From an uncultured Fidelibacterota bacterium (GTDB lineage: Bacteria; Fidelibacterota; Marinisomatia; Marinisomatales; TCS55), in contig CAJWGZ010000002.1 in assembly GCA_913041075.1 (NCBI GenBank), positions 1 through 39,634 on the forward strand: a stretch of 39,634 nt of DNA, in the 5' to 3' direction. The notes under the pieces are model-generated. The model was given only the letters and a program-made list of their open reading frames with translations. It was not told the origin of the DNA and ran no database searches. Shown in pieces: positions 14,695 to 23,757 of the stretch. The translations under genes were made by a program, and so were the position numbers. The stretch's first letter is position 1, and each line of letters opens with the position of its first letter.

Positions 14695-17109
14695 ATGGCA
14701 GAAGCAATGGAATTTGATTTTTCGCTTCCTTCAAATAAGGGGAAGAAGTTCGATCCAGAACTTGTTGAAAAAGTTAAAAAAATCCAGCAAGAAGCTAATG
14801 GCAAAACCCAGACAGAGGACATTCCGGAAAACTACAGCATAGAAAACTATTATGCTGATGATGAACTCGGCGCTGACGTTTTAAAAAACAAGTACCTCGC
14901 ACCCTGGGAAAACCATCCCTGGGAAATTTGGAAACGGCAAGCTTCCGCTCTAGCCTCTGTTGAAAATAGTAAGAAACTGCAGGAAAAATGGGCAGCTAAA
15001 TTCTTTGCCGTACTGGAAGATTTCAAATTTGTACCCGGCGGAAGGATCATGCATGGCGCCGGTCGTGAAGATATTACAACCACGTTGAATAATTGCTATG
15101 TGATGGCCATAAAAGATGATGCCATCGATGAAATATACAAAACCGTAACTAGCGAAGCGTTGACCTATAAATACGGTGGCGGTTGCGGTCATGATCTTTC
15201 GGTCCTGCGACCTTCGGGCGAATCTATCAATGGTACCGGTGGTGAATCCTGCGGTCCTACTGGTTTTATGAACCTTTTTTCTGAGAATACCAATACCATC
15301 GCACAACACGGGCGGCGGGGTGCTAATATGCAGACCCTCCGTGTAGATCATCCCGACATTGAAAAATTTATTAGTATCAAGACTGGTGATATCAATATGG
15401 TCAAATATTCCAACATTTCGGTGCTCTTGACCCATGACTTTATGAAAGCAGTTGAAGATGATACGAACTTCGACCTCCACTGGAATGGTAAGACCTATAA
15501 AACTCTCCGGGCGCGTGACTTGTGGGAACAAATTATCACCAATGCTCACGCCAGCGCAGAGCCCGGTTTACTTTTCTGGGATACTATGAAGGATCACCAC
15601 AACGCTGAATATTGTAGCCCCCTGGTCTCAACCAATCCCTGCGCTGAACAACCATTGCCCGATGGTGGTTGTTGTAACCTGGGTGCAGTGAACCTGGAAC
15701 GATTTGTTGATGAAAGTAGCAATTTTATGATCGACGAATTCAAGGAAACAGTATCCGTCGCAACCCGCTTCCTTGATAATGTCGTAGATTATAATGTTGA
15801 CCGCCACGCGCTGGAAATACAGAAAGATAATGCCATAAATGACCGCAGGATCGGACTCGGAATACTGGGTTTGGGTGATATGTTATTGAAAATGGGCATT
15901 AAATATGATAGCGAAGACGCCCTTCAGACTACTGATCAGATCATGAAAATTTTTCGTGACACAGCTTATGAGACCAGTGTCGAACTTGCTCAGGAAAAGG
16001 GGCAGTACCCGAAGTTTGACTGGCCTGGTTTTAGTAAAAGCAAATTCGTAAAAAATTTACCCAAAGCCATGCGGGATAAGATCCGCAAAGGTGGTATCCG
16101 TAATTCAACGATCACAACTGTTGCTCCTACCGGTAGCGGTGCCATTGTTGCCGGAGTTACTTCAGGCGTGGAACCCATATTCGCTACTAGTTACACGCGA
16201 CGGGTGAAGAAGAATGATAGCTATGGTAAAGATTTTCGTGAATACAAGGTCTATCACCCCACAATCAAGAAACTTTTTGGTACTGATGAGCAGCTCCCGG
16301 ACCACGTAGTCACGGCGCATAATATCGATCCATTCTTTCGGGTTAACATGCAGGGTGTTATTCAAAAATATATTGATAGTTCTATTTCTTCCACAGTAAA
16401 CCTGGCTGAGGATATTACCGTAGAAACAGTAGCTGAAATTTACATGACTGCCTACAAATCCGGCTTAAAGGGTATTACCGTCTACAGAGAAGGATCAAGG
16501 GAAGGCATCCTAGTAACCAAGAAAGAGGAAGACGATAGTGATACTGTGACCGTCGCTAAGGCAAAAGAAGCTAACGCTTCGAAAGTAACACCCACCCCCC
16601 GGGGTCGTCCGATCATCACGAATGGTGTAACTAGGCGCATACGTACAGGGGAAGGTTCTCTATATATCACCATCAACGAAGATCAAGAAGGCTTATGTGA
16701 AGTATTCACTACCATTGGAAAGGCGGGCGGTAACGCTGCTGCACAATCAGAGGCAATAAGCCGTCTAATATCCTTAGCATTACGGTCTGGAGTTAATCCA
16801 AATTCAGTCGTACGCCAATTAAAAGGTATTTCTGGCCCTAACCCAACCTGGGAAGATGGACGTCTAATATTATCTACCCCAGATGCTATTGGAAAAGCAT
16901 TGGATGATTATCTACGGGAAAGAGAACAACAACGAAGTGCTAATGGAGACCTTAAAGAAGATCAAAAACCACTGATAACCATGGCACCAGCTGCCGTGGA
17001 AGTCGAAGTAGGTGTTTGTGAAGAAGGTAGTCCTTATAACTGCAGTAATATAGTCAATGAAAATGGCTGCATGGTTTGCCGACAGTGTGGTTGGTCTAAA
17101 TGCGACTAA
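14695..17109 (+). CDS. nrdJ: Adenosylcobalamin-dependent (class II) ribonucleotide reductase
   Basis: NrdJ reduces ribonucleotides to deoxyribonucleotides using a radical made from adenosylcobalamin, so it needs neither oxygen nor an iron subunit. The 804-residue protein starts at ATG after AAGAGGA. Active-site residues match the Thermotoga-type enzyme: Cys134 (NNCYVM) and Cys327 form the redox pair, and NPCAEQ provides Asn314, the thiyl Cys316 and Glu318. The phosphate-binding APTGSGA loop follows later. After about residue 640 comes a DUF-like region common in long NrdJ, and the end is cysteine-rich (CMVCRQCGWSKC), typical of the C-terminal redox/zinc tail. It is a single gene with its own promoter and terminator. 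Confidence 0.96.
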   Translation: MAEAMEFDFSLPSNKGKKFDPELVEKVKKIQQEANGKTQTEDIPENYSIENYYADDELGADVLKNKYLAPWENHPWEIWKRQASALASVENSKKLQEKWAAKFFAVLEDFKFVPGGRIMHGAGREDITTTLNNCYVMAIKDDAIDEIYKTVTSEALTYKYGGGCGHDLSVLRPSGESINGTGGESCGPTGFMNLFSENTNTIAQHGRRGANMQTLRVDHPDIEKFISIKTGDINMVKYSNISVLLTHDFMKAVEDDTNFDLHWNGKTYKTLRARDLWEQIITNAHASAEPGLLFWDTMKDHHNAEYCSPLVSTNPCAEQPLPDGGCCNLGAVNLERFVDESSNFMIDEFKETVSVATRFLDNVVDYNVDRHALEIQKDNAINDRRIGLGILGLGDMLLKMGIKYDSEDALQTTDQIMKIFRDTAYETSVELAQEKGQYPKFDWPGFSKSKFVKNLPKAMRDKIRKGGIRNSTITTVAPTGSGAIVAGVTSGVEPIFATSYTRRVKKNDSYGKDFREYKVYHPTIKKLFGTDEQLPDHVVTAHNIDPFFRVNMQGVIQKYIDSSISSTVNLAEDITVETVAEIYMTAYKSGLKGITVYREGSREGILVTKKEEDDSDTVTVAKAKEANASKVTPTPRGRPIITNGVTRRIRTGEGSLYITINEDQEGLCEVFTTIGKAGGNAAAQSEAISRLISLALRSGVNPNSVVRQLKGISGPNPTWEDGRLILSTPDAIGKALDDYLREREQQRSANGDLKEDQKPLITMAPAAVEVEVGVCEEGSPYNCSNIVNENGCMVCRQCGWSKCD

Positions 17110-17130
17110 ATCATATTAAGTAATTCTGTT

Positions 17131-17164
17131 ATAAAAAAGCCCCTTTCGAAAGGGGCTTTTTTAT
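17131..17164. terminator. Perfect 34-bp bidirectional terminator between nrdJ and frr
   Basis: A perfect inverted repeat centred at 17147/17148 holds the stem AAAGGGGC/GCCCCTTT flanked by A6 and T6 tracts. It gives a GC-rich hairpin followed by a U-run on either strand, so it can stop nrdJ from the left and the rplM-to-frr operon from the right. Confidence 0.92.
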
Positions 17165-17183
17165 TAGAATAACCTTCGGTCGA

Positions 17184-17741
17184 CTAAACTTCCATTAATT
17201 CTTTTTCTTTGTTTTCCATCATATCACTCAGCGTTTTTATATGCCCATCTGTAATATCCTGAATTTTTGTTTCAGAGCGTTTAATCTCATCTTCAGATAA
17301 ATGATCATCCTTTTGTAAATCTCTGATATGGTGTATAGCATCGCGGCGTACATTTCTCACTGCGATCCTACCTTCTTCTGTTAATTGATGGACATATTTT
17401 GTTAGGTCTCTGCGCCGTTCTTCAGATAATGGTGGAATCGGAATATGTATCACCTCACCGTTATTATTCGGGGTTAACCCGAGATTGCTTTCCATGATTA
17501 CTTTTTCGATATCGGGCATCACTGATTTGTCAAATGGGTGTATCGTAATCAGCCGCGGCTCAGGGACTGAAATTGTAGAAAGCTGGTTTAGTGGCGTTAA
17601 AGTATCATAATATGATATTCGAAGCGTTTCTACCAATTCAGGATTAGCTCTTCCTGTTCGAACTTTATTTATTTCCATTCTGGTATGGATGACTGCTTGA
17701 TCCATACGGTGAACCGCATCGTCTATTATATCCTTGATCAT
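17184..17741 (-). CDS. frr: Ribosome recycling factor
   Basis: RRF, with EF-G, splits the post-termination ribosome. The 185-residue protein has the family length, with a long three-helix domain and conserved segments INKVRTGRANPELVE, PFDKS and PLSEERRRDLTK. The ATG is four bases after the pyrH stop, and frr is the last gene of rplM-rpsI-rpsB-tsf-pyrH-frr, a common bacterial order. A perfect bidirectional terminator lies 19 bases after its stop. Confidence 0.97.
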   Translation of the reverse strand: MIKDIIDDAVHRMDQAVIHTRMEINKVRTGRANPELVETLRISYYDTLTPLNQLSTISVPEPRLITIHPFDKSVMPDIEKVIMESNLGLTPNNNGEVIHIPIPPLSEERRRDLTKYVHQLTEEGRIAVRNVRRDAIHHIRDLQKDDHLSEDEIKRSETKIQDITDGHIKTLSDMMENKEKELMEV

Positions 17742-17745
17742 GGGT

Positions 17746-18462
17746 TTAGTCCCCCACTAAAGTTCCAATCGGTTCACCGAGAATTAACTTTTTCAGATCC
17801 CCGTTGCGATTGATATTAAATACTTTGATTGGCAATGAATTCTCCTTGCACAGTGATATAGCTGTCATGTCCATAATCCGCAGTTCTTTCTGTATTGCCT
17901 CTTTGTACGAAACCCGATCATATTTGATCGCATCAGAATGTACTACTGGGTCTTTATCATATACACCATCAACTTTTGTACCTTTGATCAATACTTCCGC
18001 ACCCAATTCAGTTGCCCGCAATGCCGCAGCTGTATCAGTGGTGAAGTACGGGTTTCCCGTGCCACCAGCTACTACTACAATCCGACCCTTTTCCAAATGT
18101 CTGATAGCCCGGCGGCGAATATAGGGTTCAGCTATTTGTGCCACGGTAATTGCAGATAATGTTCGGGTTACAGTTCCTAAATTCTCTAGAGCATCCTGTA
18201 CACAGATTGCATTCATAATCGTTGCCAGCATACCAAGATAATCACCCGTGACGCGCTGCATGCCCTTCGCCGCAGCTTGCATACCTCTAAATATATTCCC
18301 TGCCCCAATAACCAGGCCAATATCAATACCCAAATCGTGAATTGATTTTACTTCTACAGCCAGCTGTGTGGCTTTTGCGGGATCAATCCCAAAACCTTCT
18401 TCACCAGCCAGCACTTCTCCCGATAATTTGAGAAGAACCCGCTGGTAAGCCGTTTCAGGCAT
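17746..18462 (-). CDS. pyrH: Uridylate kinase
   Basis: PyrH phosphorylates UMP to UDP, the step after de novo UMP synthesis, and is a hexameric amino-acid-kinase-fold enzyme. The 238-residue protein shows LLKLSGEVL at the N-terminus, GAGNIFRG in the phosphate-binding region and the GTGNPYFTTDTAA loop that binds UMP. It starts six bases after tsf and is followed by frr. Its role continues the pathway whose PyrB and PyrC are encoded about 3 kb upstream on the same strand, but in a separate transcription unit. Confidence 0.97.
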   Translation of the reverse strand: MPETAYQRVLLKLSGEVLAGEEGFGIDPAKATQLAVEVKSIHDLGIDIGLVIGAGNIFRGMQAAAKGMQRVTGDYLGMLATIMNAICVQDALENLGTVTRTLSAITVAQIAEPYIRRRAIRHLEKGRIVVVAGGTGNPYFTTDTAAALRATELGAEVLIKGTKVDGVYDKDPVVHSDAIKYDRVSYKEAIQKELRIMDMTAISLCKENSLPIKVFNINRNGDLKKLILGEPIGTLVGD

Positions 18463-18468
18463 TAGGAA

Positions 18469-19080
18469 TTATTGTTGGCCGTTATTGGACTCGCCAACTG
18501 CGTAACGGATATAACGTCCAACAGAAATATTCTCACCCAGAGTGGCAATAGATTCTGTGATAAGATCCTTTACTATTTTGTCTGGATCTTTAATGAAGGG
18601 TTGTTCAAGTAAACAAATTTCTTGGAAATATTTATCCATTTTACCGGTAACAATTTTTTCAATCATTTTATCCGGTTTTTTCGAATTTTTTGCCTGTTCA
18701 GTATAGATATCTTGCTCAGATTTTACCAATTCTTCAGGCACTTGTTCACGACTAACAGATACGGGGTTTGTTGCCGCAATTTGAATAGCCAGATTATGAA
18801 CCAATTCCTTAAACCCGTCCGTTTTTGCCACAAAATCTGTCTCACAGTTCACTTCCACAAGAACGCCCAGCCTTCCACCATGGTGTATATAGGAATAAAC
18901 CAACCCATCTTGCGCAGAACGTATACCTTTCTTCTCTGCCTTGGTCACACCTGCTTTCCGTAATGCTTCGACTGCCTTTACAAGATCGCCATCAGTCTCC
19001 ACCAAGGCTCGCTTACAGTCCATCATTCCTGCTCCTGTTTTATCTCGTAATTCTTTTACAATCTTAGCATCAATACTCAT
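18469..19080 (-). CDS. tsf: Elongation factor Ts (short form)
   Basis: EF-Ts exchanges GDP for GTP on EF-Tu. Motifs include the UBA-like N-terminus with TGAGMMDCKRAL and the EF-Tu-contacting core NCETDFVAK. At 203 residues it is much shorter than the E. coli protein (about 283) and close to the Thermus type, which has a single core subdomain. The ATG shares one base with the TAA of rpsB, on the minus strand, so translation is coupled. The order rpsB-tsf-pyrH-frr is classic. Confidence 0.96.
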   Translation of the reverse strand: MSIDAKIVKELRDKTGAGMMDCKRALVETDGDLVKAVEALRKAGVTKAEKKGIRSAQDGLVYSYIHHGGRLGVLVEVNCETDFVAKTDGFKELVHNLAIQIAATNPVSVSREQVPEELVKSEQDIYTEQAKNSKKPDKMIEKIVTGKMDKYFQEICLLEQPFIKDPDKIVKDLITESIATLGENISVGRYIRYAVGESNNGQQ

Positions 19081-20027
19081 TAATTACTCTCAGATTTGGG
19101 TTCTTCTTCTGGTTCTTTTATATCATCTTGTGGTTCATCTACCACTACTTCATCGGGTAAATCTTTATCCGCATCTTCCGAACTTTCTTCCACGGCAATT
19201 TCTTCTTCTAAACTTTCACTTTCGTCCCCAATTTCTTGCACCGCTGCAGTATCATCCACCGCCTCTACTTCCTTATCTACAGCGTCAACCTTTACTGCTG
19301 TTTCGATCACTATTTCACCTTTTCCACTATCCTCTGTTTTATCAACTTCCTTCACTTGTGCCGATAGGATAGTATCGGTCAAAGCTGAAATGATCAATTG
19401 AATTGTACGAATAGAATCATCGTTAGCCGGTATCGCATGGCTCACAACTGTAGGGTCAGTATTGGTATCAACAATGGCAATAACTGGTATTTCCAATCTC
19501 AAAGCCTCTTGTACTGCGGTTGATTCAAAATTGGCGTCTACAATAATTACTACATTAGGGACACGACGCATGTCCTTGATTCCTCGATGCTGATCAGCAA
19601 GCTTGACTCGTTCGCGATTGAGTTTTTGAATCTCTTTTTTTGTTAAATTTTCATAAATGGTTGAGCCTTCTTTTTCAAGTAATTGTAAACGTTTAATACT
19701 TTTCTTGATCGTTGAAAAATTGGTCAGTGTTCCACCCAACCACCGTTCAACGACATAGAACATTCCACAGCGGTCCGCTTCCTGTTGTACGATATCTTTG
19801 GCTTGTTTCTTGGTGCCGACAAAGAGTACTTCACCATTTTTCTTTACAATGCCGCTTAAAAATTCCTGTGCTTTCTTTAATCTGGCGAGTGTTTCTTCCA
19901 AATTGATAATATGAACCCCATTTTTCTCCATCAGTATAAACGGTTCATAAGAAGGATGCCATTTTCTGGTTACATGCCCAAAATGGGCACCAGTACTAAG
20001 TAAATTTTCGAAATTAACTTCAGACAT
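19080..20027 (-). CDS. rpsB: 30S ribosomal protein uS2 with long acidic tail
   Basis: uS2 binds the 30S platform/body and is needed for late assembly. Residues 1 to about 225 are typical, with STGAHFGHVTRKW, the coiled-coil helices and the PVIAIVDTNTDP segment. The remaining 90 residues (about 226-315) are an added low-complexity tail with about 36 Asp/Glu, few aromatics and about eight Lys, ending KSESN. E. coli uS2 is about 241 residues, so this tail is an extension. There is no frameshift and the tail is in frame directly up to the tsf overlap. Its role is unknown; it may be disordered. Confidence 0.96.
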   Translation of the reverse strand: MSEVNFENLLSTGAHFGHVTRKWHPSYEPFILMEKNGVHIINLEETLARLKKAQEFLSGIVKKNGEVLFVGTKKQAKDIVQQEADRCGMFYVVERWLGGTLTNFSTIKKSIKRLQLLEKEGSTIYENLTKKEIQKLNRERVKLADQHRGIKDMRRVPNVVIIVDANFESTAVQEALRLEIPVIAIVDTNTDPTVVSHAIPANDDSIRTIQLIISALTDTILSAQVKEVDKTEDSGKGEIVIETAVKVDAVDKEVEAVDDTAAVQEIGDESESLEEEIAVEESSEDADKDLPDEVVVDEPQDDIKEPEEEPKSESN

Positions 20028-20033
20028 AAAATG

Positions 20034-20426
20034 TTAACGTTTGGAAAACTGGAATCGTTTACGCGCACCTGGCTGACCATATTTTTTTCTTTCCACTCTG
20101 CGTGCGTCTCTTTTTAAATAACCCGCTGCCTTCAGCACCGGCCGGTAATCTGCGTTATCCTGTAATAATGCTCTGGCTATACCTAAACGGATAGCTCCTG
20201 CCTGGCCAGTAAGGCCCCCGCCTTTTACGTTTACATTAAAATCATATGCGTCAACTTTTTCAATTGCGTCCAAAGGTTCTAAAACAACCTTAGCTAAAGA
20301 TTCACGGCATAGGTATTCCCTGAAATCCCGACCATTAATTTTGATCTTCCCTTTCCCAGAAGAAAGGTAGACTCTAGCAACTGCTGCTTTTCGCCGACCA
20401 GTACCGTTTTCTGTGGTTATTGGCAT
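20034..20426 (-). CDS. rpsI: 30S ribosomal protein uS9
   Basis: The 130-residue protein contains the uS9 hallmarks TGRRKAAVARVYL, GGGLTGQAGAIRLGIARAL and the basic C-terminus KKYGQPGARKRFQFSKR, whose end reaches the P-site tRNA. It lies three bases after rplM and six before rpsB, in the standard rplM-rpsI pair. Confidence 0.98.
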   Translation of the reverse strand: MPITTENGTGRRKAAVARVYLSSGKGKIKINGRDFREYLCRESLAKVVLEPLDAIEKVDAYDFNVNVKGGGLTGQAGAIRLGIARALLQDNADYRPVLKAAGYLKRDARRVERKKYGQPGARKRFQFSKR

Positions 20427-20429
20427 TAA

Positions 20430-20861
20430 TTATTTATCCAGTACCGTAGGATTCTGTGCCGCATGAGGGTGATCTGAGCCAGCATATATGCGCAGATGGG
20501 TCATCATTTTGCGTCCCAATCTGTTTTTCGGCAGCATGCCTTTTATTGCCGATTCCAGAATTCGTTCCGGATGAGTACGACGCACTTCTTCTACATCCAC
20601 AAAAGAAGTTGCTCCGGGGTATCCTGAATGACTGAAATAGGTTTTATTTTTCTCTTTTGATCCGGTGAGTTTGATCTTTTCTGCATTGATTATAACAACA
20701 CAGTCACCCATATCCATATGCGGCGTGTAAGTTGGCTTGTGCTTGCCTTTAAGAAGTTGGGCAATTTTGGTTGCAAATCTTCCCAAAATTTTTCCTTCCG
20801 CATCGGCAAGAATCCAATTTTTCTCTATTTCTGACTGTTTTATCGAAAATGTTTTCATCAT
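20430..20861 (-). CDS. rplM: 50S ribosomal protein uL13
   Basis: The 143-residue protein has the uL13 motifs WILADAEGKILGR, the THPERILESAIKGMLPKNRLGR segment and YAGSDHPHAAQ. It binds early to 23S rRNA. Two ATG codons are adjacent at the start, so the first residue may be at 20861 or 20858. It is the first gene of the rplM-rpsI-rpsB-tsf-pyrH-frr unit; a TTGACA-type promoter lies just upstream. Confidence 0.97.
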   Translation of the reverse strand: MMKTFSIKQSEIEKNWILADAEGKILGRFATKIAQLLKGKHKPTYTPHMDMGDCVVIINAEKIKLTGSKEKNKTYFSHSGYPGATSFVDVEEVRRTHPERILESAIKGMLPKNRLGRKMMTHLRIYAGSDHPHAAQNPTVLDK

Positions 20862-20885
20862 TTTTCACTTCGAATAAAGCCGCTG

Positions 20886-20915
20886 AAAATAGCCTTATAC
20901 CTTTACGTTTGTCAA
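20886..20915 (-). promoter_or_regulatory. Candidate promoter of the rplM-rpsI-rpsB-tsf-pyrH-frr operon
   Basis: On the minus strand a consensus -35 TTGACA (20915-20910) is followed after 18 bases by TATTTT (20891-20886). The predicted start leaves a leader of about 18 bases before the rplM ATG. It lies immediately after the terminator-like hairpin that ends the pyr operon, as expected for a new transcription unit. Confidence 0.55.
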
Positions 20916-20923
20916 TAATTAAT

Positions 20924-20946
20924 AACCCCGTAATACTTAGGGGGTT
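20924..20946 (-). terminator. Terminator-like hairpin after pyrC
   Basis: Seven bases after the pyrC stop, AACCCC pairs with GGGGTT, and inside it TAA pairs with TTA around a three-base loop. The downstream tail on the minus strand (ATTAATTATT) is only moderately U-rich; a better T-run lies on the plus strand, where no gene needs it. Confidence 0.5.
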
Positions 20947-20952
20947 TTTGGG

Positions 20953-22233
20953 TTAATTAAGGTCAGCTATGGTCCCCTTACTAATCGTATAGCGAACCTT
21001 TCCTTTTAGCTTTTCCCCAATAAAGGGTGTGTTACGGGATTTGGAATAGATATTTTGTTCTTTGTATATCCATTCTTGAGCAGGATCGAGAATCGTCAGT
21101 TCAGCAGCACAGCCTATTTTAAATAGATCCTCTTCAAAGCCCATGACGCGCCTCGGGTTTACAGTTAATAATTTCAATAATTCTTTCAGCGGCATGTCCA
21201 AAACTTTATTCACAGCACCAAAACAGCTTTCTAAACCGATCATACCAAACGGTGCTGATTCAAAAGTAGCTTCTTTTTCATCTATTGTGTGGGGTGCATG
21301 ATCTGTGGCAATACAATCGAAAGTGCCATCCTTTACCGCTTTGATTAATTCCTTACGATCATCCTCAGTGCGAATCGGTGGTGCAACTTTAAAGTTTGTA
21401 TTGTATTCTAAAAGTGCTTGATCATTAAAGAATAAATGGTGCGGTGTCACTTCTGCTGTAATATTTGGATTTAATTTTTTCATTCTGCGGATGTTCGCAG
21501 CTCCACCGGCAGAAGATACATGGGGTACATGAAGTTTTGCCTGAATCATGTTCGCCAATTCAAGATCCCGTTGAATCATTATTGCCTCTGCCAGGGACGG
21601 ATTGCCGGCTAAACCGAGGCGTGTGGAAATCTCTCCTTCATGCATTAGACCATTATTGCGTAAACATTCATCTTCCGCATGATTAATAACCGGTTTATCA
21701 AACATAGAAGTGTATTCCAAAGCCAACCGCATAACCTGGGCATCAGATATAGGCAAACCATCGTCACTTAAGGCGACAGCCCCCTCGGAAATGATTCCTT
21801 GAACCTCAGTTAATTCTTGACCTTTTTGTCCTTTTGTTACCGCTCCAATGGGGTGAATATGCACTGGACATTCTTCTGCCTTTTCAACAATAAAACGTAT
21901 TGATTCAGGTGTATCTAAAGGAGGTGACGTATTGGGCATTACACACACACGCGTAAAACCACCTGCTAATGCTGCTCGAGAACCAGTTTGCAATGTTTCC
22001 TTGTCTTCACGTCCCGGTTCACGGAAGTGGACATGTACATCACAAAATCCATGGGTGATTACAAGGCCGGAACAATCGATCTTGGTCTCACCTTTCGCAC
22101 CACCAGTAGAACCAACCGATTTAATTTTATTTCGCTCAATTACAACATTACCCTTCTTAGACCTTCCAGATAACGGATCCAGAATTGTACCCCCTTGCAG
22201 CACAAGTTTCTTTGGTAGTTTTTTCAAATTCAT
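20953..22233 (-). CDS. pyrC: Dihydroorotase
   Basis: PyrC cyclises carbamoyl-aspartate to dihydroorotate, the third pyrimidine step. At 426 residues it is a type I amidohydrolase. The metal motif DVHVHFREPG begins at residue 65, with His67 and His69; later NHAEDE, HVPHVSSAG and ATDHAPH supply further metal and catalytic residues. The start lies seven bases after pyrB and the gene ends the pyrR-pyrB-pyrC operon, next to a terminator-like hairpin. It should be regulated with pyrR and pyrB through the leader at 23741-23842. Confidence 0.97.
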   Translation of the reverse strand: MNLKKLPKKLVLQGGTILDPLSGRSKKGNVVIERNKIKSVGSTGGAKGETKIDCSGLVITHGFCDVHVHFREPGREDKETLQTGSRAALAGGFTRVCVMPNTSPPLDTPESIRFIVEKAEECPVHIHPIGAVTKGQKGQELTEVQGIISEGAVALSDDGLPISDAQVMRLALEYTSMFDKPVINHAEDECLRNNGLMHEGEISTRLGLAGNPSLAEAIMIQRDLELANMIQAKLHVPHVSSAGGAANIRRMKKLNPNITAEVTPHHLFFNDQALLEYNTNFKVAPPIRTEDDRKELIKAVKDGTFDCIATDHAPHTIDEKEATFESAPFGMIGLESCFGAVNKVLDMPLKELLKLLTVNPRRVMGFEEDLFKIGCAAELTILDPAQEWIYKEQNIYSKSRNTPFIGEKLKGKVRYTISKGTIADLN

Positions 22234-22240
22234 TTATTAC

Positions 22241-23167
22241 TCAATTATTTTCTGGTTTTCCGCCTAGCAACAAATATAAAATGGCCATACGGGACGCAAC
22301 TCCATTGAGAACCTGATCCAGAATTATTGCTTCTTTACCATCTGCAACAGAACTATCGATTTCAATACCGCGATTCATTGGACCAGGATGCATGATCACG
22401 ATCTCTTTTTTATGTTTTTTCAAGCGTTCTGAAGTAATACCAAATAGGTTACGGTATTCACGCACTGAAGGAAATAACCCGCGATCCATACGTTCCAGTT
22501 GGATCCGCAACACATTAATGGCATCAGCCCAGTCTAAAACTTCATCAAGATCATGGGTTACTCGAACACCGAGGCTGTCGATGTGGGGTGGAATTAAAGT
22601 AGTTGGCCCACAAAGTATAACCTCTGCACCTAACTTTTTCAATCCATAGATATTGCTCCGCGCCACTCGACTGTACATTATATCTCCGATAATTCCGATC
22701 CTTAGACCTTTCACTTTCCCAAAACGTTCCTGAAGACTGGTCATATCCAAAATAGCTTGTGTAGGATGTTCATGGGTACCATCTCCAGCATTAATTACCA
22801 CCGCATCGACATATTTTGTCAAATGTAATGAAGCACCGGGATCTGGGTGGCGCATAACGACAGCATCAATTTTCATCGCCTCGATATTTTGAACCGTATC
22901 TTTGAAACTTTCACCCTTTTTCAAACTGCTCGAGGATGCCGAGAAATTCACTGTATCAGCGCTAAGGCGTTTTTGAGCCAATTCAAAACTGATTCGTGTG
23001 CGTGTGGAATTCTCAAAAAATAGATTTACAATCGTTTTCCCTTGCAGGGATGGCACTTTCTTGATCGGTCGATCAAGTACCTCTCGAAAGCTGAAAGCTG
23101 TATCAATAATACTAACTATATCTTCAGCTGGGTAATGTTCAAGTCCTAGAAGGTGTTTTTCCTGCAT
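22241..23167 (-). CDS. pyrB: Aspartate carbamoyltransferase catalytic subunit
   Basis: PyrB joins carbamoyl phosphate and aspartate. The 308-residue protein shows the carbamoyl-phosphate-binding FFENSTRTRISFE segment near residues 51-63, MRHPDPGA near 104-111, and the HPGPMNRG loop close to the C-terminus. It starts three bases after pyrR. No regulatory subunit gene pyrI is next to it; bacteria with a pyrR-pyrB pair usually lack allosteric control through PyrI and rely on transcriptional attenuation. Confidence 0.97.
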   Translation of the reverse strand: MQEKHLLGLEHYPAEDIVSIIDTAFSFREVLDRPIKKVPSLQGKTIVNLFFENSTRTRISFELAQKRLSADTVNFSASSSSLKKGESFKDTVQNIEAMKIDAVVMRHPDPGASLHLTKYVDAVVINAGDGTHEHPTQAILDMTSLQERFGKVKGLRIGIIGDIMYSRVARSNIYGLKKLGAEVILCGPTTLIPPHIDSLGVRVTHDLDEVLDWADAINVLRIQLERMDRGLFPSVREYRNLFGITSERLKKHKKEIVIMHPGPMNRGIEIDSSVADGKEAIILDQVLNGVASRMAILYLLLGGKPENN

Positions 23168-23170
23168 TGT

Positions 23171-23722
23171 TTATTTCGCCTGATCGTATTTCAAGAGCAG
23201 CACGGCATCTTTATTATCCACTTCTTTTAATCGAACAGCTACATGTTCGCCCTCATGGGTAGGAATATTCTTTCCAACAAAATCTGCTCTAATAGGCATT
23301 TCCCTGTGTCCTCTATCCACCAATACAGCCAACTGAATGGCCTTTGGTCGTCCGAATGCATTTAATGCATCTATAGCTGCTCGGATTGTCCTGCCGGTAA
23401 AAAGAACGTCATCTACCAAAACAACAATTTTATCATCTATGGTAAAGGGGATATCCGTGCCCTTTACTTGAGGCACCACTAATCGATCCCGGAAGTCATC
23501 ACGGTGAAAGGTAATATCCAGTGAGCCTAAGACTATCTCAGTACCAGAAAATTCGGAAATTTGGGAATGTATTCTTTTAGATAGCGGTTCACCGCGCGTT
23601 TGAATCCCGATCAGCGCCAAATTATCTGGGTTATTGTTTCGTTCCAGAATCTCATGGCTCAATCTGGCGATGGTCCTGCTTATGGCAGTTGCATCCAGTA
23701 ATATGGTTTGTTTTTTTGTCAT
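23171..23722 (-). CDS. pyrR: PyrR bifunctional attenuation regulator/uracil phosphoribosyltransferase
   Basis: PyrR binds UMP/UTP and then pyr leader RNA to favour termination; it also has uracil phosphoribosyltransferase activity. The 183-residue protein has the PRPP-binding loop VLVDDVLFTGRT (residues 101-112), and the QTRGEPLSKRI and TFHRDDF segments common in the family. It is the first gene of pyrR-pyrB-pyrC. Just upstream are a good promoter and a structured leader with the PyrR-type hexaloop, so autoregulation is very likely. The weak Shine-Dalgarno (AGGGATG) lies just before the start. Confidence 0.96.
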   Translation of the reverse strand: MTKKQTILLDATAISRTIARLSHEILERNNNPDNLALIGIQTRGEPLSKRIHSQISEFSGTEIVLGSLDITFHRDDFRDRLVVPQVKGTDIPFTIDDKIVVLVDDVLFTGRTIRAAIDALNAFGRPKAIQLAVLVDRGHREMPIRADFVGKNIPTHEGEHVAVRLKEVDNKDAVLLLKYDQAK

Positions 23723-23740
23723 AGGTTCATCCCTGAAACC

Positions 23741-23757
23741 AAAAAACCCCTGGGGGG
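23741..23757 (-). terminator. Attenuator terminator of the pyr operon
   Basis: On the minus strand CCCC-CCA-GGGG (23757-23747) is followed by six T (23746-23741), 18 bases before the pyrR ATG. The stem is short (four GC pairs, perhaps a fifth G-U) but the U-run is good. Its C-rich arm can pair instead with the upstream antiterminator arm. Confidence 0.7.
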
